A DNA stretch of 64,000 nt from Sphingobacterium multivorum (GTDB lineage Bacteria > Bacteroidota > Bacteroidia > Sphingobacteriales > Sphingobacteriaceae). The stretch is from NCBI RefSeq assembly GCF_039511225.1, contig NZ_CP154261.1, positions 5,766,001-5,830,000 on the forward strand, read 5' to 3'. Position numbers and translations under genes: made by a program. Of this stretch, positions 54,203 through 63,398 are shown piece by piece. The notes beneath the pieces are model-generated. The model ran no database searches and had not been told where the DNA came from. It saw only the letters and a program-made list of their open reading frames with translations. The stretch's first letter is position 1. Every line of letters starts with the position of its first letter.

Positions 54203-55432
54203 TCAATCTTCGGGAACAAAACTAAGCGACAACATCTTCTTCGGATCAAATACATCTTGTGCTATTTCCAGCAACTCTGTACTCGTCAAGTGCTGAATCT
54301 TTTCAATGACTTCATCCAATAAGATAACACGATCATAGTCCATCACATTTTTTGCCGCTGATATAATCATGCTCATACGGTTCTCTTCTGTTAGGGCAAT
54401 TTGTCCGATGAATTTTTGCTTTGCTTTCTTAATCTTCGTCTCGGAAAGTGGCTGTTCACACATCTTAGCAAGTTCTTTAAAGACAAGTTTTTTAGCCTTC
54501 TCCACTTTTTCCTCATCTGTACCAAGGTAGATACTAAACAAACCTGTATCCGAGAATATCGTATAGTTCGATTCTATCGTGTAGGCAATTCCATATTTCT
54601 CCCGAATAGACAGATTCAGAATAGACCCCATTCCCATGCCACCAAGCATATTGTTCAAAAGCAATAGCCCTGTCTTACGCTCATCACGATAACCATATGC
54701 CAAAGATCCAAGCATGTAATGAACCTGATTAATTGGTTTTGCAACAGCAATATGCTGTTCAATAATCGGATTGACATCATTTCTGATCCGCATAATTCTA
54801 TTTGCTGGAACCCCACCAAAGATCTTGTGCAGCAATTTCTCAACCTCTTTGAGGCTATAATTGCCGGTGATACCGATAACCATTTCATTGGTATCGTAAT
54901 TTCCCCGCATAAAATCGTCGATATCGTTCTTTTGTAATGCAAGGAGCTGATCCTCCAATCCCAGAATATTGTGTCCCAATCCGGAGCCCTGAAATATAAG
55001 GTCTTCGAAATCGTCAACGATTGACTCTTCGGGACTATCCAAGTAAGAAGCCATTTCATCTACGATTACAGACTTCTCCTTATCCAATTCTGTTTCGGGG
55101 AAAGTGGAGTGAAAAAAGATGTCCTCAAAAAGATCTAATGCACGATCTAAATAAGGACGAAGTATAGACGCATGGACGCAAGTATATTCCTTCGTTGTAT
55201 AGGCATTCAAATCTCCCCCAACCGATTCCAAATGATTTATAATCTGCTGTGTAGAACGTCTTTCCGTCCGCTTAAATAGTAGATGCTCAATAAAATGGGC
55301 AACACCGAACTTCCCCACAGTCTCATCCCGAGACCCGGCGTTGATTACCATGCATACATGTGTAACCGGTAAATTCTGATATTGAAATACTACGCGTATT
55401 CCGTTTGAAAGTCTAATAATTTCGTATTCCAT
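54203..55432 (-). CDS. M16 family zinc metallopeptidase
   Basis: This protease of the pitrilysin/mitochondrial-processing-peptidase-like family is usually cytoplasmic in the short form. The product (409 residues from the ATG at 55432) starts MEYEIIRLSNGIRVVFQYQN and has the inverted zinc motif HxxEH as His46-Phe-Ile-Glu49-His50 in FGVAHFIEHLLFK. A downstream glutamate in IVDEMASYLDSPEESIVDDF would complete the metal site, and the R/Y pair characteristic of the second half lies in REKYGIAYTIESNYT. Length fits a single-subunit peptidase that dimerises. It is followed by a terminator-free gap of about 200 bp to fabD. Confidence 0.93.
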   Translation of the reverse strand: MEYEIIRLSNGIRVVFQYQNLPVTHVCMVINAGSRDETVGKFGVAHFIEHLLFKRTERRSTQQIINHLESVGGDLNAYTTKEYTCVHASILRPYLDRALDLFEDIFFHSTFPETELDKEKSVIVDEMASYLDSPEESIVDDFEDLIFQGSGLGHNILGLEDQLLALQKNDIDDFMRGNYDTNEMVIGITGNYSLKEVEKLLHKIFGGVPANRIMRIRNDVNPIIEQHIAVAKPINQVHYMLGSLAYGYRDERKTGLLLLNNMLGGMGMGSILNLSIREKYGIAYTIESNYTIFSDTGLFSIYLGTDEEKVEKAKKLVFKELAKMCEQPLSETKIKKAKQKFIGQIALTEENRMSMIISAAKNVMDYDRVILLDEVIEKIQHLTSTELLEIAQDVFDPKKMLSLSFVPED

Positions 55433-55603
55433 GCAGTACAAACTTGCTGTAGCTTCTTTTAGTTTATCTATTTTTGCGCGCCCACTAACCTTGACCATCT
55501 TCTCCGACAAAAAATATATAATCTATCATTTTTTGCCACTTTGCTCAATCTTCAAACCGTAGGGTCACATGAAGCCGTCACAAAACTAGGCATTTTTAAA
55601 CGC

Positions 55604-55637
55604 AAAACGGTCATAGCGAAATCACTATGACCGTTTT
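55604..55637 (-). terminator. Terminator of the OMP_b-brl outer membrane gene
   Basis: AAAACGGTCATAG (55604-55616) is an exact inverted repeat of CTATGACCGTTTT (55625-55637). On the minus strand TTTT closes the stem and GCGTTTAAAAA follows; on the plus strand the stem ends in TTTTT. It lies 30 bp past the stop of the minus-strand gene. Confidence 0.75.
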
Positions 55638-55666
55638 TATATCCTATCGCAATAAGATTATTCAAA

Positions 55667-58504
55667 TTACATGCGCGGAGGTCTCATCCCCCCTGGGAAT
55701 CTGTTCTCGCCTTCAGGGTTTCCCATGGCGAATTTTTGGAACTTGTATGTAAACAAAATCATAAAATATCGTCCCAAACGGTTGGTACGGCTATCCGTAA
55801 TCATAGATTCACTCACTGTCCGGGAAACATTCGTTTGCTGATTCAATAAGTCAAATGCTTGTAAACGTACTGTACCACGTTGTTGACTCAAGAACTTCTG
55901 CTCAAGGTACGTATTGATGACAAACGGGTTTGCATTGATACCAGCTCCATAACCACTATTGAATTGCTTCGATAGATCCGCTCCGAAAATGGTTGTTTTT
56001 GTGATGTTAACAGAGCCAATCAATGTGGGTGTCCAAGAAGAAACATTCGTCGTACGATTTGTCAATGAATTCTCCGTATGATTAAATTGGTAGCGTACTC
56101 CCGGATTGATTTCCAAATTCTCCGAAGGGTTGTATCTAAACATCAGACCTTGATTTAATACAATATTCCGGGCGACGTTCTTTTGACCGATGTTATCATC
56201 TTTCTCCGTGGAAACATATCCAATATTTTTATTGTAGGACACCCCTCCCATTAACATAATATTATATGTTTTTTCTTTCAATGATTTTCCGTAATGATAA
56301 AAAGAACTCACATTAAATGGTTTATCGCTTGTTTCATTCAAGTAGCGGGTTTCAGAAACTAACGTAGAATTTGTTTGTCCAGTTTGATAGTCCATTAAAT
56401 CATCAAAATAGCTTTTGCTCAAGCTCACAATCTTGTTGTTAGTCAAGCCGGCATTAACAAACGCAAAGAAATTATTTCCTTTTTGAAAATCATTTTTACG
56501 GAACCGTACATTCAATTGATGGCTAAATTCCGGATTCAGATTGGCGTTACCGATTACGATACTGGTCCGGTTTGTACTCATATCAAAGGGCAAGATCTGC
56601 GTTACTGAAGGCTCATTCGGTGTTCCCGAATAATTGACAGAGATATTGGACTGTCTCGAAAATTTATACTCAAAACGTGCAATAGGCATCCAGTTCATAT
56701 TGTTGCGATGAATTGGAACGACTAAGCCTGAACTGATCGCATCACCTCTTAATTGGGAAGGTTGAGCTGCAGCTCCAATGGAATAGGTTATTTTATCGCC
56801 ACTATACAAATAGTTTGCGCCTATTTTATGTGTTGTGAAGGAGTAATCATAATTGTAATCAAAATTCAATTTGGGATCCTCAGCAATTAAGTTTCCATCC
56901 CGATCGAACCCCTGCTGTTTGTTCGAATTATCATACTTATTTTTGTTGAAATCATAGGTAAACTCTACTTTTCCTTTCTCGGAGACAGGTTCTGTATAAT
57001 TCACCGAAGCGCCTCCATTCCAACTTTTATTATTTGCTTCCAGAATCGTCTTCTCATAGATCGAATCTAAGGGAGCATTTGCATTGTTGGGATCGGCCAA
57101 CAACCTATCTAGAATGGCATTCTGATCTTTCGTTGTTTTTGCATTATTGAAGTTCATGTTTACAAAAACATTCCTTCCTTTATCATTAAATTTATGATTA
57201 TACAACCCGCTAATCCCAAATCTCGGTGCAGTGGAATTGGCAACAATATCTTGCGCCTGAGAATTATTAAATACACTACTACGATACGTGAGCGAATTCG
57301 TACCTGTCGTTGCATCGCTCTTGTCGTAACCAAACTGAGGTGATATTTTGATATAATCTTTCGTTGTAGGCTTCCATTCGACATTTGCTTCGAAACGATG
57401 GCTATCGCCAACCGTGTTCGAATTGGATGTCACACTGTCCGTCTGCATTATATTAGGCAGTGTATTTTCCTGAAAACGTTGGGATAGCGTTGTATTGTTG
57501 CTATGGCTAAAACTATAGCTACCGTAAACAGTCAGTTTATCATTAAAGTCTTTGCGGTAATTCAGTCCTATGGAACCAATTTTTGTCAAACCGTCCGATC
57601 CACCAAACATGCCGCCACCGCGACGGCCACCGCCACCTTGGCCACGACGTGCACCACCGCCTACAGTACTAAAATCAAATAATGGCGCATTGGTATTATT
57701 CAAATTTCCCAGCACCGAAATTTGTTCGCCTTCACGCATTCCCATCCACATCCCTGTAGCTTGGTAACGGTCTTCGGTTCCCACGCCTGCTCGTAGTGTA
57801 GTCATGTGTCCCGTATTGTATTTGGGGTCAATCTGGATATTTAATACCTTTTCCGAATCACCGTTTTTATTGCCAGTGACATTGGCCATATCACCATAAT
57901 CATCAATGACCTGCATCTTTTGGATAATATTTGCAGGTAGATTTTGGGTAGCAGTCTTTACATCTCCACCAAAAAAGTCCTTACCATTAATACGAACCCG
58001 TTTTACGGATTCACCTTGTGCCGTTACATTACCGTCTTTATCAACCTCTACGCCTTGCAACTTCTTCAAAGCGTCTTCCGCAACGGCGCCATCGCGGAGC
58101 TTTAGATCTTTCATGGTGTATTCCAGGGTATCACTTTTAACAACGACAGTAGGGACACCATCAACCACAACTTCCTGCAGCATCTGTGAATTCTGTTGTA
58201 AAGTTAAACTTGGAATTATATATTTTGACTCGCCTTTGGGAATACTAAATTCCTTTTCAAAACGCTCGAAGCCTAAGTTTGAAACGGTAATTTTAAAGGT
58301 ATCGGATTTGATCTTATCAAAGATAAAAATCCCCGCCATATTGGATCCTGTAGTCATGGAATCCAACTTTGATGTCAACTTCACCGTTGCACCGGCGACA
58401 ATTCGATTCTTGTCATCTTTCAAGATTCCCTGCACGCTCTTCGTCTGGCCATAAACGGTCCATCCCATCAGCATACTAAACAAAAAAAGCATAAAGCCTC
58501 TCAT
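55667..58504 (-). CDS. TonB-dependent receptor-like outer membrane protein with carboxypeptidase-like domain (OMP_b-brl family)
   Basis: This is a large outer membrane barrel. The 945-residue product has a signal peptide (MRGFMLFLFSMLMGWTVYGQ), a CarboxypepD_reg-like domain (about 22-105) and a plug-like region (about 110-225) with DTLEYTMKDLKLRDGAVAED and GVEVDKDGNVTAQGESVKRV. Beta-strands to the end finish RYFMILFTYKF plus a Gly/Met/Pro tail. It carries a Gly/Arg-rich segment at residues 281-305. It resembles receptors of the family without a SusD partner; the substrate is unknown. It is divergent from rnhB. Confidence 0.88.
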   Translation of the reverse strand: MRGFMLFLFSMLMGWTVYGQTKSVQGILKDDKNRIVAGATVKLTSKLDSMTTGSNMAGIFIFDKIKSDTFKITVSNLGFERFEKEFSIPKGESKYIIPSLTLQQNSQMLQEVVVDGVPTVVVKSDTLEYTMKDLKLRDGAVAEDALKKLQGVEVDKDGNVTAQGESVKRVRINGKDFFGGDVKTATQNLPANIIQKMQVIDDYGDMANVTGNKNGDSEKVLNIQIDPKYNTGHMTTLRAGVGTEDRYQATGMWMGMREGEQISVLGNLNNTNAPLFDFSTVGGGARRGQGGGGRRGGGMFGGSDGLTKIGSIGLNYRKDFNDKLTVYGSYSFSHSNNTTLSQRFQENTLPNIMQTDSVTSNSNTVGDSHRFEANVEWKPTTKDYIKISPQFGYDKSDATTGTNSLTYRSSVFNNSQAQDIVANSTAPRFGISGLYNHKFNDKGRNVFVNMNFNNAKTTKDQNAILDRLLADPNNANAPLDSIYEKTILEANNKSWNGGASVNYTEPVSEKGKVEFTYDFNKNKYDNSNKQQGFDRDGNLIAEDPKLNFDYNYDYSFTTHKIGANYLYSGDKITYSIGAAAQPSQLRGDAISSGLVVPIHRNNMNWMPIARFEYKFSRQSNISVNYSGTPNEPSVTQILPFDMSTNRTSIVIGNANLNPEFSHQLNVRFRKNDFQKGNNFFAFVNAGLTNNKIVSLSKSYFDDLMDYQTGQTNSTLVSETRYLNETSDKPFNVSSFYHYGKSLKEKTYNIMLMGGVSYNKNIGYVSTEKDDNIGQKNVARNIVLNQGLMFRYNPSENLEINPGVRYQFNHTENSLTNRTTNVSSWTPTLIGSVNITKTTIFGADLSKQFNSGYGAGINANPFVINTYLEQKFLSQQRGTVRLQAFDLLNQQTNVSRTVSESMITDSRTNRLGRYFMILFTYKFQKFAMGNPEGENRFPGGMRPPRM

Positions 58505-58771
58505 AACACGTATTTTTATATTTCTATAATTGATAAATCTTCGACACTAAAATTATTGCTCAAGTTTAATGTTGAAACCATATGGCCTACACCAGAACAA
58601 ACTTTTGTTTTGCCAATGAAAATTACTTCAGCATTAATAGTTCAGTGCTCTAAATCTTTACAAAAGAAGACATTATTAGTGTTAATTAATGTAAATGGCC
58701 AATATTCACACAGAAGTTACAATAGATTAGTGTAAATTTATTTGTATTTTCGGCTATTTTAAGGGCGGAAC

Positions 58772-59368
58772 ATGTTATTATCATATTATCAGGAGCAGTG
58801 GATAGAGGCGGGTTGTGACGAAGCAGGCAGGGGTTGTTTGGCGGGACCTGTTTTCGCGGCAGCTGTAATTTTTCCAACAGACTATTACCACGATCTCCTT
58901 AACGACTCTAAACAACTTAGTGAGAAAAAAAGGATGATATTGCGGCCAATTATCGAACGCGAAGCTCTCGCATTTGCTGTTGCTAGTGTTTCGGCTGAAG
59001 AAATAGATCGCATAAACATCCATAATGCAAGCTACTTAGCCATGCACAAGGCGCTTGATCTCTTAAAGACCAAAGCGGAGTATATCATCGTTGACGGAAA
59101 TAAGTTTATTCCCTATCAACAAATTCCGCATACATGTATCGTCAAGGGGGATGGCAAGTATCTGTCGATCGCAGCTGCTTCAATTCTGGCCAAAACTTAT
59201 CGGGATGAATATATGGACAACATTGCTGTGGATTATCCCCACTACGACTGGCTCAACAACAAAGGGTACCCAACAGTTAAACACAGATCAGCTGTATTGG
59301 CGCATGGGTCTACGCCGCATCATAGAAAGAGCTTTAGAATAACCGACCCGCAGCTCAAATTATTCTAA
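58772..59368 (+). CDS. rnhB: Ribonuclease HII
   Basis: RNase HII cleaves RNA in RNA-DNA hybrids and removes single ribonucleotides. The 198-residue product has the catalytic acidic residues in CDEAGRGCLAGP (Asp16, Glu17), Asp108 in IIVDGNKF, and a further conserved acidic/Arg/Asp stretch in ASILAKTYRDEYM. Family length is normal. It ends with a strong terminator that overlaps the end of the convergent yfhO gene. No promoter with full consensus is evident. Confidence 0.96.
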   Translation: MLLSYYQEQWIEAGCDEAGRGCLAGPVFAAAVIFPTDYYHDLLNDSKQLSEKKRMILRPIIEREALAFAVASVSAEEIDRINIHNASYLAMHKALDLLKTKAEYIIVDGNKFIPYQQIPHTCIVKGDGKYLSIAAASILAKTYRDEYMDNIAVDYPHYDWLNNKGYPTVKHRSAVLAHGSTPHHRKSFRITDPQLKLF

Positions 59369-59383
59369 AGCTCAAACAATTCG

Positions 59384-59418
59384 AAAAGAAACAGCAGCTA
59401 AGCCGCTGTTTCTTTTTT
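59384..59418 (+). terminator. Terminator of rnhB, inside the yfhO coding end
   Basis: AAAAGAAACAGC (59384-59395) is an exact inverted repeat of GCTGTTTCTTTT (59405-59416) with a 9-nt loop, followed on the plus strand by a run of six T. The right stem and the T-run encode the last codons of YfhO (KKETAA) on the other strand, and its stop codon lies in the loop. Confidence 0.88.
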
Positions 59419-61878
59419 ATTCCCTTTAAAGGAGAAATATATCGCCGTCCCTATTCCCAATACAAGAACAATAGACGAGATTAAAGTCAATAAATTACCC
59501 AATTTGTGTGACTCTGGATCAAAAACAAACTCTACCTTATGCGTTCCCGCAGGTAACTGCAGTGCCCTTAAGATATAGTCCGCACGAATAATTGGCGTTT
59601 CTTTTCCATCCACATAAGCTTTCCATCCTTTATCGTAAAATACTTCAGAAAATACAGCAAAAGCGTCATTGGCAACTGTATATTCATATTGCATTTTATC
59701 GGGATGGTAGGAGGTCAACTTAATCTCCCCTGTCGTTGAAGCAGTCGATGTTTTAGCCTTAATCTCATTTTGATATTGTTGATTCACAAAGGCCTCCTTA
59801 TGTGGATCAAAAGAACTAATTGCCTGCATTTCTTCGGCGTTTCCTTTCACAAAACTTACCCGATCTACAAACCAAGCATTTCCTGCAGCTGTACTTCTTC
59901 TTACAATGCGTTGTGACTGATTCTGAGGATCTGTCGTAATCAAATAACGCACGTTGAACATATCCAATACATCTTCGTTAAGGGCGCCATTAAATTGATT
60001 TTCCAAAATTTCCTGGAAACGCATTAATTTTGCTGCATGGTATCCGCCTAAGGATTTATGGAAGTAGGACGGCCGGGCATCCGAAAACGGATCCGAAGTC
60101 AAGTCAAGCACGCGGTAGCTTGGATCTTTATCCATTAAGATCAATTGATCCACTTCCCGTTGTTGGAATACTTGCTGTGCTGTAGCCCCCTTCTCCATAA
60201 AAGATTTGTCATTCAAGAAGCGCTTATCTACACTCCATAAATCAAACAGGAATAAGACGAGCAAAGCCCCTAATAATACACCCTCGCTCAGTTTTTTCTT
60301 TAAAAAGACCCAAACGAATCCAAAGGTCAGCAAAACAATGAAAAAAGAACGGTAGGCATCTTTACTCGCGATATCTTTGCGATCCAGAACCAACTGGTTT
60401 GCCAACTCTGTCGCAAAGGCCTTATCACCGATCTGACGCTCTAACATTTCTACCAAATTGCTATGCCCCGCATTTCCAAAATTCAAAAAGAGATCCGGCA
60501 TTATGGCAATCAACAGACAGACTCCACCGACTCCAATAAAAGTATATAAGATTTTTTTATCTAAGTTTGGTATCTCCTTAGCACGTGTTAACAGTTCATT
60601 TACTGCCATAATCGCCATCATTGGCACTGTAATAGAAACCACAACAAGAATAGATTCAACAGCCCTAAACTTATTGTACATGGGGAAATAGTCAAAGAAC
60701 AGATCCGATACAAGGGTAAAGTTTTTTCCAAATGACAAAAGCAATGCTAAAATGGTTGTTGCCAAAATCCACCACTTGAAGCGATCCTTGACAATAACAA
60801 GGCCCAACACAAATAGGAAGAAAACTCCTGCCCCAAAATACCATGGTCCCGAAGTAAAACGTTTGTCGCCCCAATAGGTTGGCATGCCTTGCGCCATCTG
60901 GCCAGCTTGAATCTCAGACGCCCCTCCTCGTTCCATTAAGAACTTAGCGACATGTGATTTCTCGTCCAATTGTCCTCCAGTTGAACCACCATAGGCATTC
61001 GGAATTAAAAAGGTAATGGTTTCACCAATCCCTTGGCTCCACTCATAGGCATATTCTTTATCAAGCCCTTTCTCTTTAGCATTGTTGTTATCAACCTTCG
61101 TGATATTGGCATGCCCACGCGTACTTAATTTACTATATTCCCAAGTCGGCAATAAAATAGATGCATTTACCATCAAAGCGATGACCACTGCAATAATCTG
61201 CCTTCCTGAAGCTATAAAAAAACCTTTTAATTGCTTTTGTTTAAGTGCATCGATGAACGTGAAAATCACGTATACCATGAGGACTATTAACAGATAATAG
61301 GTTGTCTGTAAGTGGTTGACGCGAATTTCCAGCGAAAGAAACAACGCCAATAATACAGGCCCCCACAATTTACTTCCCCGATAACACATAATAACCGCAG
61401 CAATAACAGGCGGAATAAATGCGATTGCATTGGCCCTTGTTATATGCCCAGCTTCAATATAAATAAAATTATAGGATGTAAATGCAATGGCTATTGCGCC
61501 GACTGCGGCAAGCCAGGGTTTGATCCGTAAGACACTAAAAAGGAAATAAGCCCCCAACAAATAAAATAGCACCGTATCCATTGGGCTCGGAAAGGCGAAC
61601 TTAACGGCTTTTAAGAAATAGGTACCAATGTTATTCTCATTTTCTTGCCAAATTTGATAAGTCGGCATTCCGCCAAACATCGAGTTAGTCCATAAGGGCG
61701 CTTTACCATCCTTTGCCTTAAAATCAAATAATTCCTTCTGCGCCGCCTGCGCCTGTACCACATCCGACTGCGCCAGTGTTTTTCCTTGCCAAACAGGGGT
61801 AAAATAAAAAAATACGAGCGCAATAAATATCGCAATAACGATCAAATGTGCTGAATTCGCCTTAAACCAATTTTTCAT
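59398..61878 (-). CDS. YfhO family membrane protein
   Basis: This large multi-pass protein of the YfhO family is related to GT-C-fold glycosyltransferases; Gram-positive homologues glycosylate teichoic acids. The 826-residue product has about 12-13 membrane segments spread over residues 10-560, with the early conserved region WTNSMFGGMPTYQIW, and a periplasmic C-terminal domain (about 570-790) before a final segment. Lys/Ala-rich KGNKKETAA ends it. The substrate in a Gram-negative is unknown. It has its own promoter near 62.06 kb and is convergent with rnhB. Confidence 0.85.
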   Translation of the reverse strand: MKNWFKANSAHLIVIAIFIALVFFYFTPVWQGKTLAQSDVVQAQAAQKELFDFKAKDGKAPLWTNSMFGGMPTYQIWQENENNIGTYFLKAVKFAFPSPMDTVLFYLLGAYFLFSVLRIKPWLAAVGAIAIAFTSYNFIYIEAGHITRANAIAFIPPVIAAVIMCYRGSKLWGPVLLALFLSLEIRVNHLQTTYYLLIVLMVYVIFTFIDALKQKQLKGFFIASGRQIIAVVIALMVNASILLPTWEYSKLSTRGHANITKVDNNNAKEKGLDKEYAYEWSQGIGETITFLIPNAYGGSTGGQLDEKSHVAKFLMERGGASEIQAGQMAQGMPTYWGDKRFTSGPWYFGAGVFFLFVLGLVIVKDRFKWWILATTILALLLSFGKNFTLVSDLFFDYFPMYNKFRAVESILVVVSITVPMMAIMAVNELLTRAKEIPNLDKKILYTFIGVGGVCLLIAIMPDLFLNFGNAGHSNLVEMLERQIGDKAFATELANQLVLDRKDIASKDAYRSFFIVLLTFGFVWVFLKKKLSEGVLLGALLVLFLFDLWSVDKRFLNDKSFMEKGATAQQVFQQREVDQLILMDKDPSYRVLDLTSDPFSDARPSYFHKSLGGYHAAKLMRFQEILENQFNGALNEDVLDMFNVRYLITTDPQNQSQRIVRRSTAAGNAWFVDRVSFVKGNAEEMQAISSFDPHKEAFVNQQYQNEIKAKTSTASTTGEIKLTSYHPDKMQYEYTVANDAFAVFSEVFYDKGWKAYVDGKETPIIRADYILRALQLPAGTHKVEFVFDPESHKLGNLLTLISSIVLVLGIGTAIYFSFKGNKKETAA

Positions 61879-62049
61879 CCGTATAAATTTGTCATTTTAA
61901 GGTGATGAATATATCTAATTTATTCAACTTACCAAATAATCGTTCATTCATAACTTGCTTTTCGTTGTATCTATGAACACATTATACGCGGTTTGATAAA
62001 TCTCGATGATTTCATTTACCTTCTTAGGTTGTTTAAAAGTCTTAAAAGC

Positions 62050-62081
62050 CAAACTTAGATAAATTTGTTTTTATATACAAT
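62050..62081 (-). promoter_or_regulatory. Promoter of yfhO, near-copy of the fabD promoter
   Basis: Minus-strand ATTG (62078-62081), a 20-bp spacer and TAAGTTTG (62050-62057) match the Bacteroidota consensus. Across these 32 bp, 29 are identical to the fabD promoter at 54088-54119. It lies about 170 bp upstream of the yfhO start codon. Confidence 0.65.
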
Positions 62082-62174
62082 TATAATTATCGCTCAGTGT
62101 CCTGTTAACAGCAAGGTGTTAGCTGTATTGACTCGGCAATCGATCGCTCTTCCTTTTAAATACATAAATAGAAG

Positions 62175-62242
62175 GTGTCTAGAAAAACCGGGGCAAGCCT
62201 TTGGGCACTCAATAGCTGAAAGGTTGCCTTAGCGAGGGACAC
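62175..62242. other. Intergenic hairpins between yfhO and the ybjQ terminator
   Basis: The 400 bp between yfhO and the YbjQ-like gene hold a promoter, a terminator and this stretch. GGCAAGCCTTT (62192-62202) pairs with AAAGGTTGCC (62219-62228) with a one-base bulge, enclosed by GTGTC (62175-62179) and GACAC (62238-62242). The rest of the gap shows no gene. It may be a structured RNA or a chance fold. Confidence 0.3.
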
Positions 62243-62244
62243 AT

Positions 62245-62274
62245 AAAAAAGGGAGCAAAATTTTTTGCCCCCTT
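62245..62274 (-). terminator. Terminator of the ktrB-ktrA-ybjQ operon
   Basis: AAGGGAGCAAAA (62249-62260) pairs with TTTTGCCCCCTT (62263-62274) with one A-C mismatch; a T-run follows on the minus strand (62245-62250). It begins 4 bp past the YbjQ stop codon. Confidence 0.85.
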
Positions 62275-62278
62275 GTAA

Positions 62279-62599
62279 TTAAGATCTCATTTTTACCGCC
62301 GTTCCCGTTGCGCCCACCATCATCATTCCTCCTGTTCCTACCGTCTGGAAGTCCAGTCGAACCCCAACGACCGCATCAGCGCCCAAGGCGCGTGCACGGT
62401 CTTCAAGTTCACGCAGCGCTGCTTCACGGGTTTCCTGGAATGCGCGTTCATAAGAGTTGGATCTTCCGCCAAAAAAATCGCGAAAACCCGCCATCATATC
62501 CTTGATTGCATTTGCCCCCAGAACCACTTCGGAAGAGACTATTCCCAAATAGCGTTCAATTTGGTGTCCCTCAATAGTACCTGTTGTTGTCAATAACAT
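62279..62599 (-). CDS. YbjQ family (heavy-metal-binding domain-like) protein
   Basis: This small protein of the UPF0145/YbjQ family folds as a pentamer. The 106-residue product has the family pattern: TTTGTIEGHQIERYLGIVSS, then VVLGANAIKDMMAGFRDFFG, LEDRARALGADAVVGVRL and GTGGMMMVGATGTAV. Residues typical of metal binding are not clearly present. It lies 3 bp behind the TrkA-like gene and is the last gene of the operon. Confidence 0.88.
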   Translation of the reverse strand: MLLTTTGTIEGHQIERYLGIVSSEVVLGANAIKDMMAGFRDFFGGRSNSYERAFQETREAALRELEDRARALGADAVVGVRLDFQTVGTGGMMMVGATGTAVKMRS

Positions 62600-62602
62600 A
62601 TT

Positions 62603-63289
62603 TTATTCTCCTTTTTGAATTAACTTATTAATATTGGATAGCTCACCAAAAACAACCAAAATATCCCCCTCTTCCATGATCGTTTCCGATGCGGCAATTC
62701 CTGAAGCTTCTTTTTGTTCTTTAGTCACACCATCCTTTTTCATTTCTGTAATTTTCACGGTGGTTAAGACGATCACCTTGTATAAATTCGTCAGGTTCGC
62801 TTCACGCAAGGTCATCCCCACGTAACGCGCCGGAACTTTAGTCTCGACAATAGAGTATTTATCCGAGACTTTAAACGAATCGACGATATCAATATTGTCT
62901 AAACGCATTGCCAACCGCTCAGCAGCCTCTTCTTCCGGCATGATATATTCATTGATTTCCATGGCCTCCAACACAGTTTTTTGTAAATCTGAAACAATAC
63001 GACCAATGATGCGTTTAACTTTCAACTGTTTTAAGAGCGCCACGGTCATGAGCGAAGCTCCCTCATCCTCTCCAATTGCAACAATGACAGCATGAGCATC
63101 TTTAAGCGGTAATGACGATACCGCTTCTCGGTCGGTGGTATCTAGGCATACCGTGTGCGTTATCTTGTCCTTTAATTGTTCAACGATACTGAGATTTCGG
63201 TCGGCACCAATCACCTCATGCCCGAGTTCAGTAAGATGTACCCCTAAAGAACGTCCAAAATGCCCCAATCCTAAAACAATATACTTCAT
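62603..63289 (-). CDS. TrkA-like potassium channel regulatory subunit (KtrA type)
   Basis: This cytoplasmic nucleotide-binding regulator gates the KtrB-like potassium transporter. The 228-residue product has a TrkA-N Rossmann domain (about 1-130) with VLGLGHFGRSLGVHL and the acidic residue in EVIGADRN, and a TrkA-C domain (about 140-225) with TKVPARYVGMTLREANLTNL. The short length with one N and one C domain is typical of KtrA rather than of TrkA. It follows the KtrB-like gene by 109 bp and precedes YbjQ by 3 bp. Confidence 0.94.
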   Translation of the reverse strand: MKYIVLGLGHFGRSLGVHLTELGHEVIGADRNLSIVEQLKDKITHTVCLDTTDREAVSSLPLKDAHAVIVAIGEDEGASLMTVALLKQLKVKRIIGRIVSDLQKTVLEAMEINEYIMPEEEAAERLAMRLDNIDIVDSFKVSDKYSIVETKVPARYVGMTLREANLTNLYKVIVLTTVKITEMKKDGVTKEQKEASGIAASETIMEEGDILVVFGELSNINKLIQKGE

Positions 63290-63398
63290 ATCTCAAACTA
63301 AAATAAATTTACCTTTATTTCCAAGCTATCTTTCAATTTATATGCTCATATTCTGCTGATAAAGCCATCAAATTTAGCCAAAACGGTCACTTGTCTGC

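Noticed and set aside
57906..58454. 182-codon plus-strand frame antisense to the OMP_b-brl gene
   Set aside because: It mirrors the receptor coding frame; Ser/Thr/Phe-rich shadow translation without any domain.
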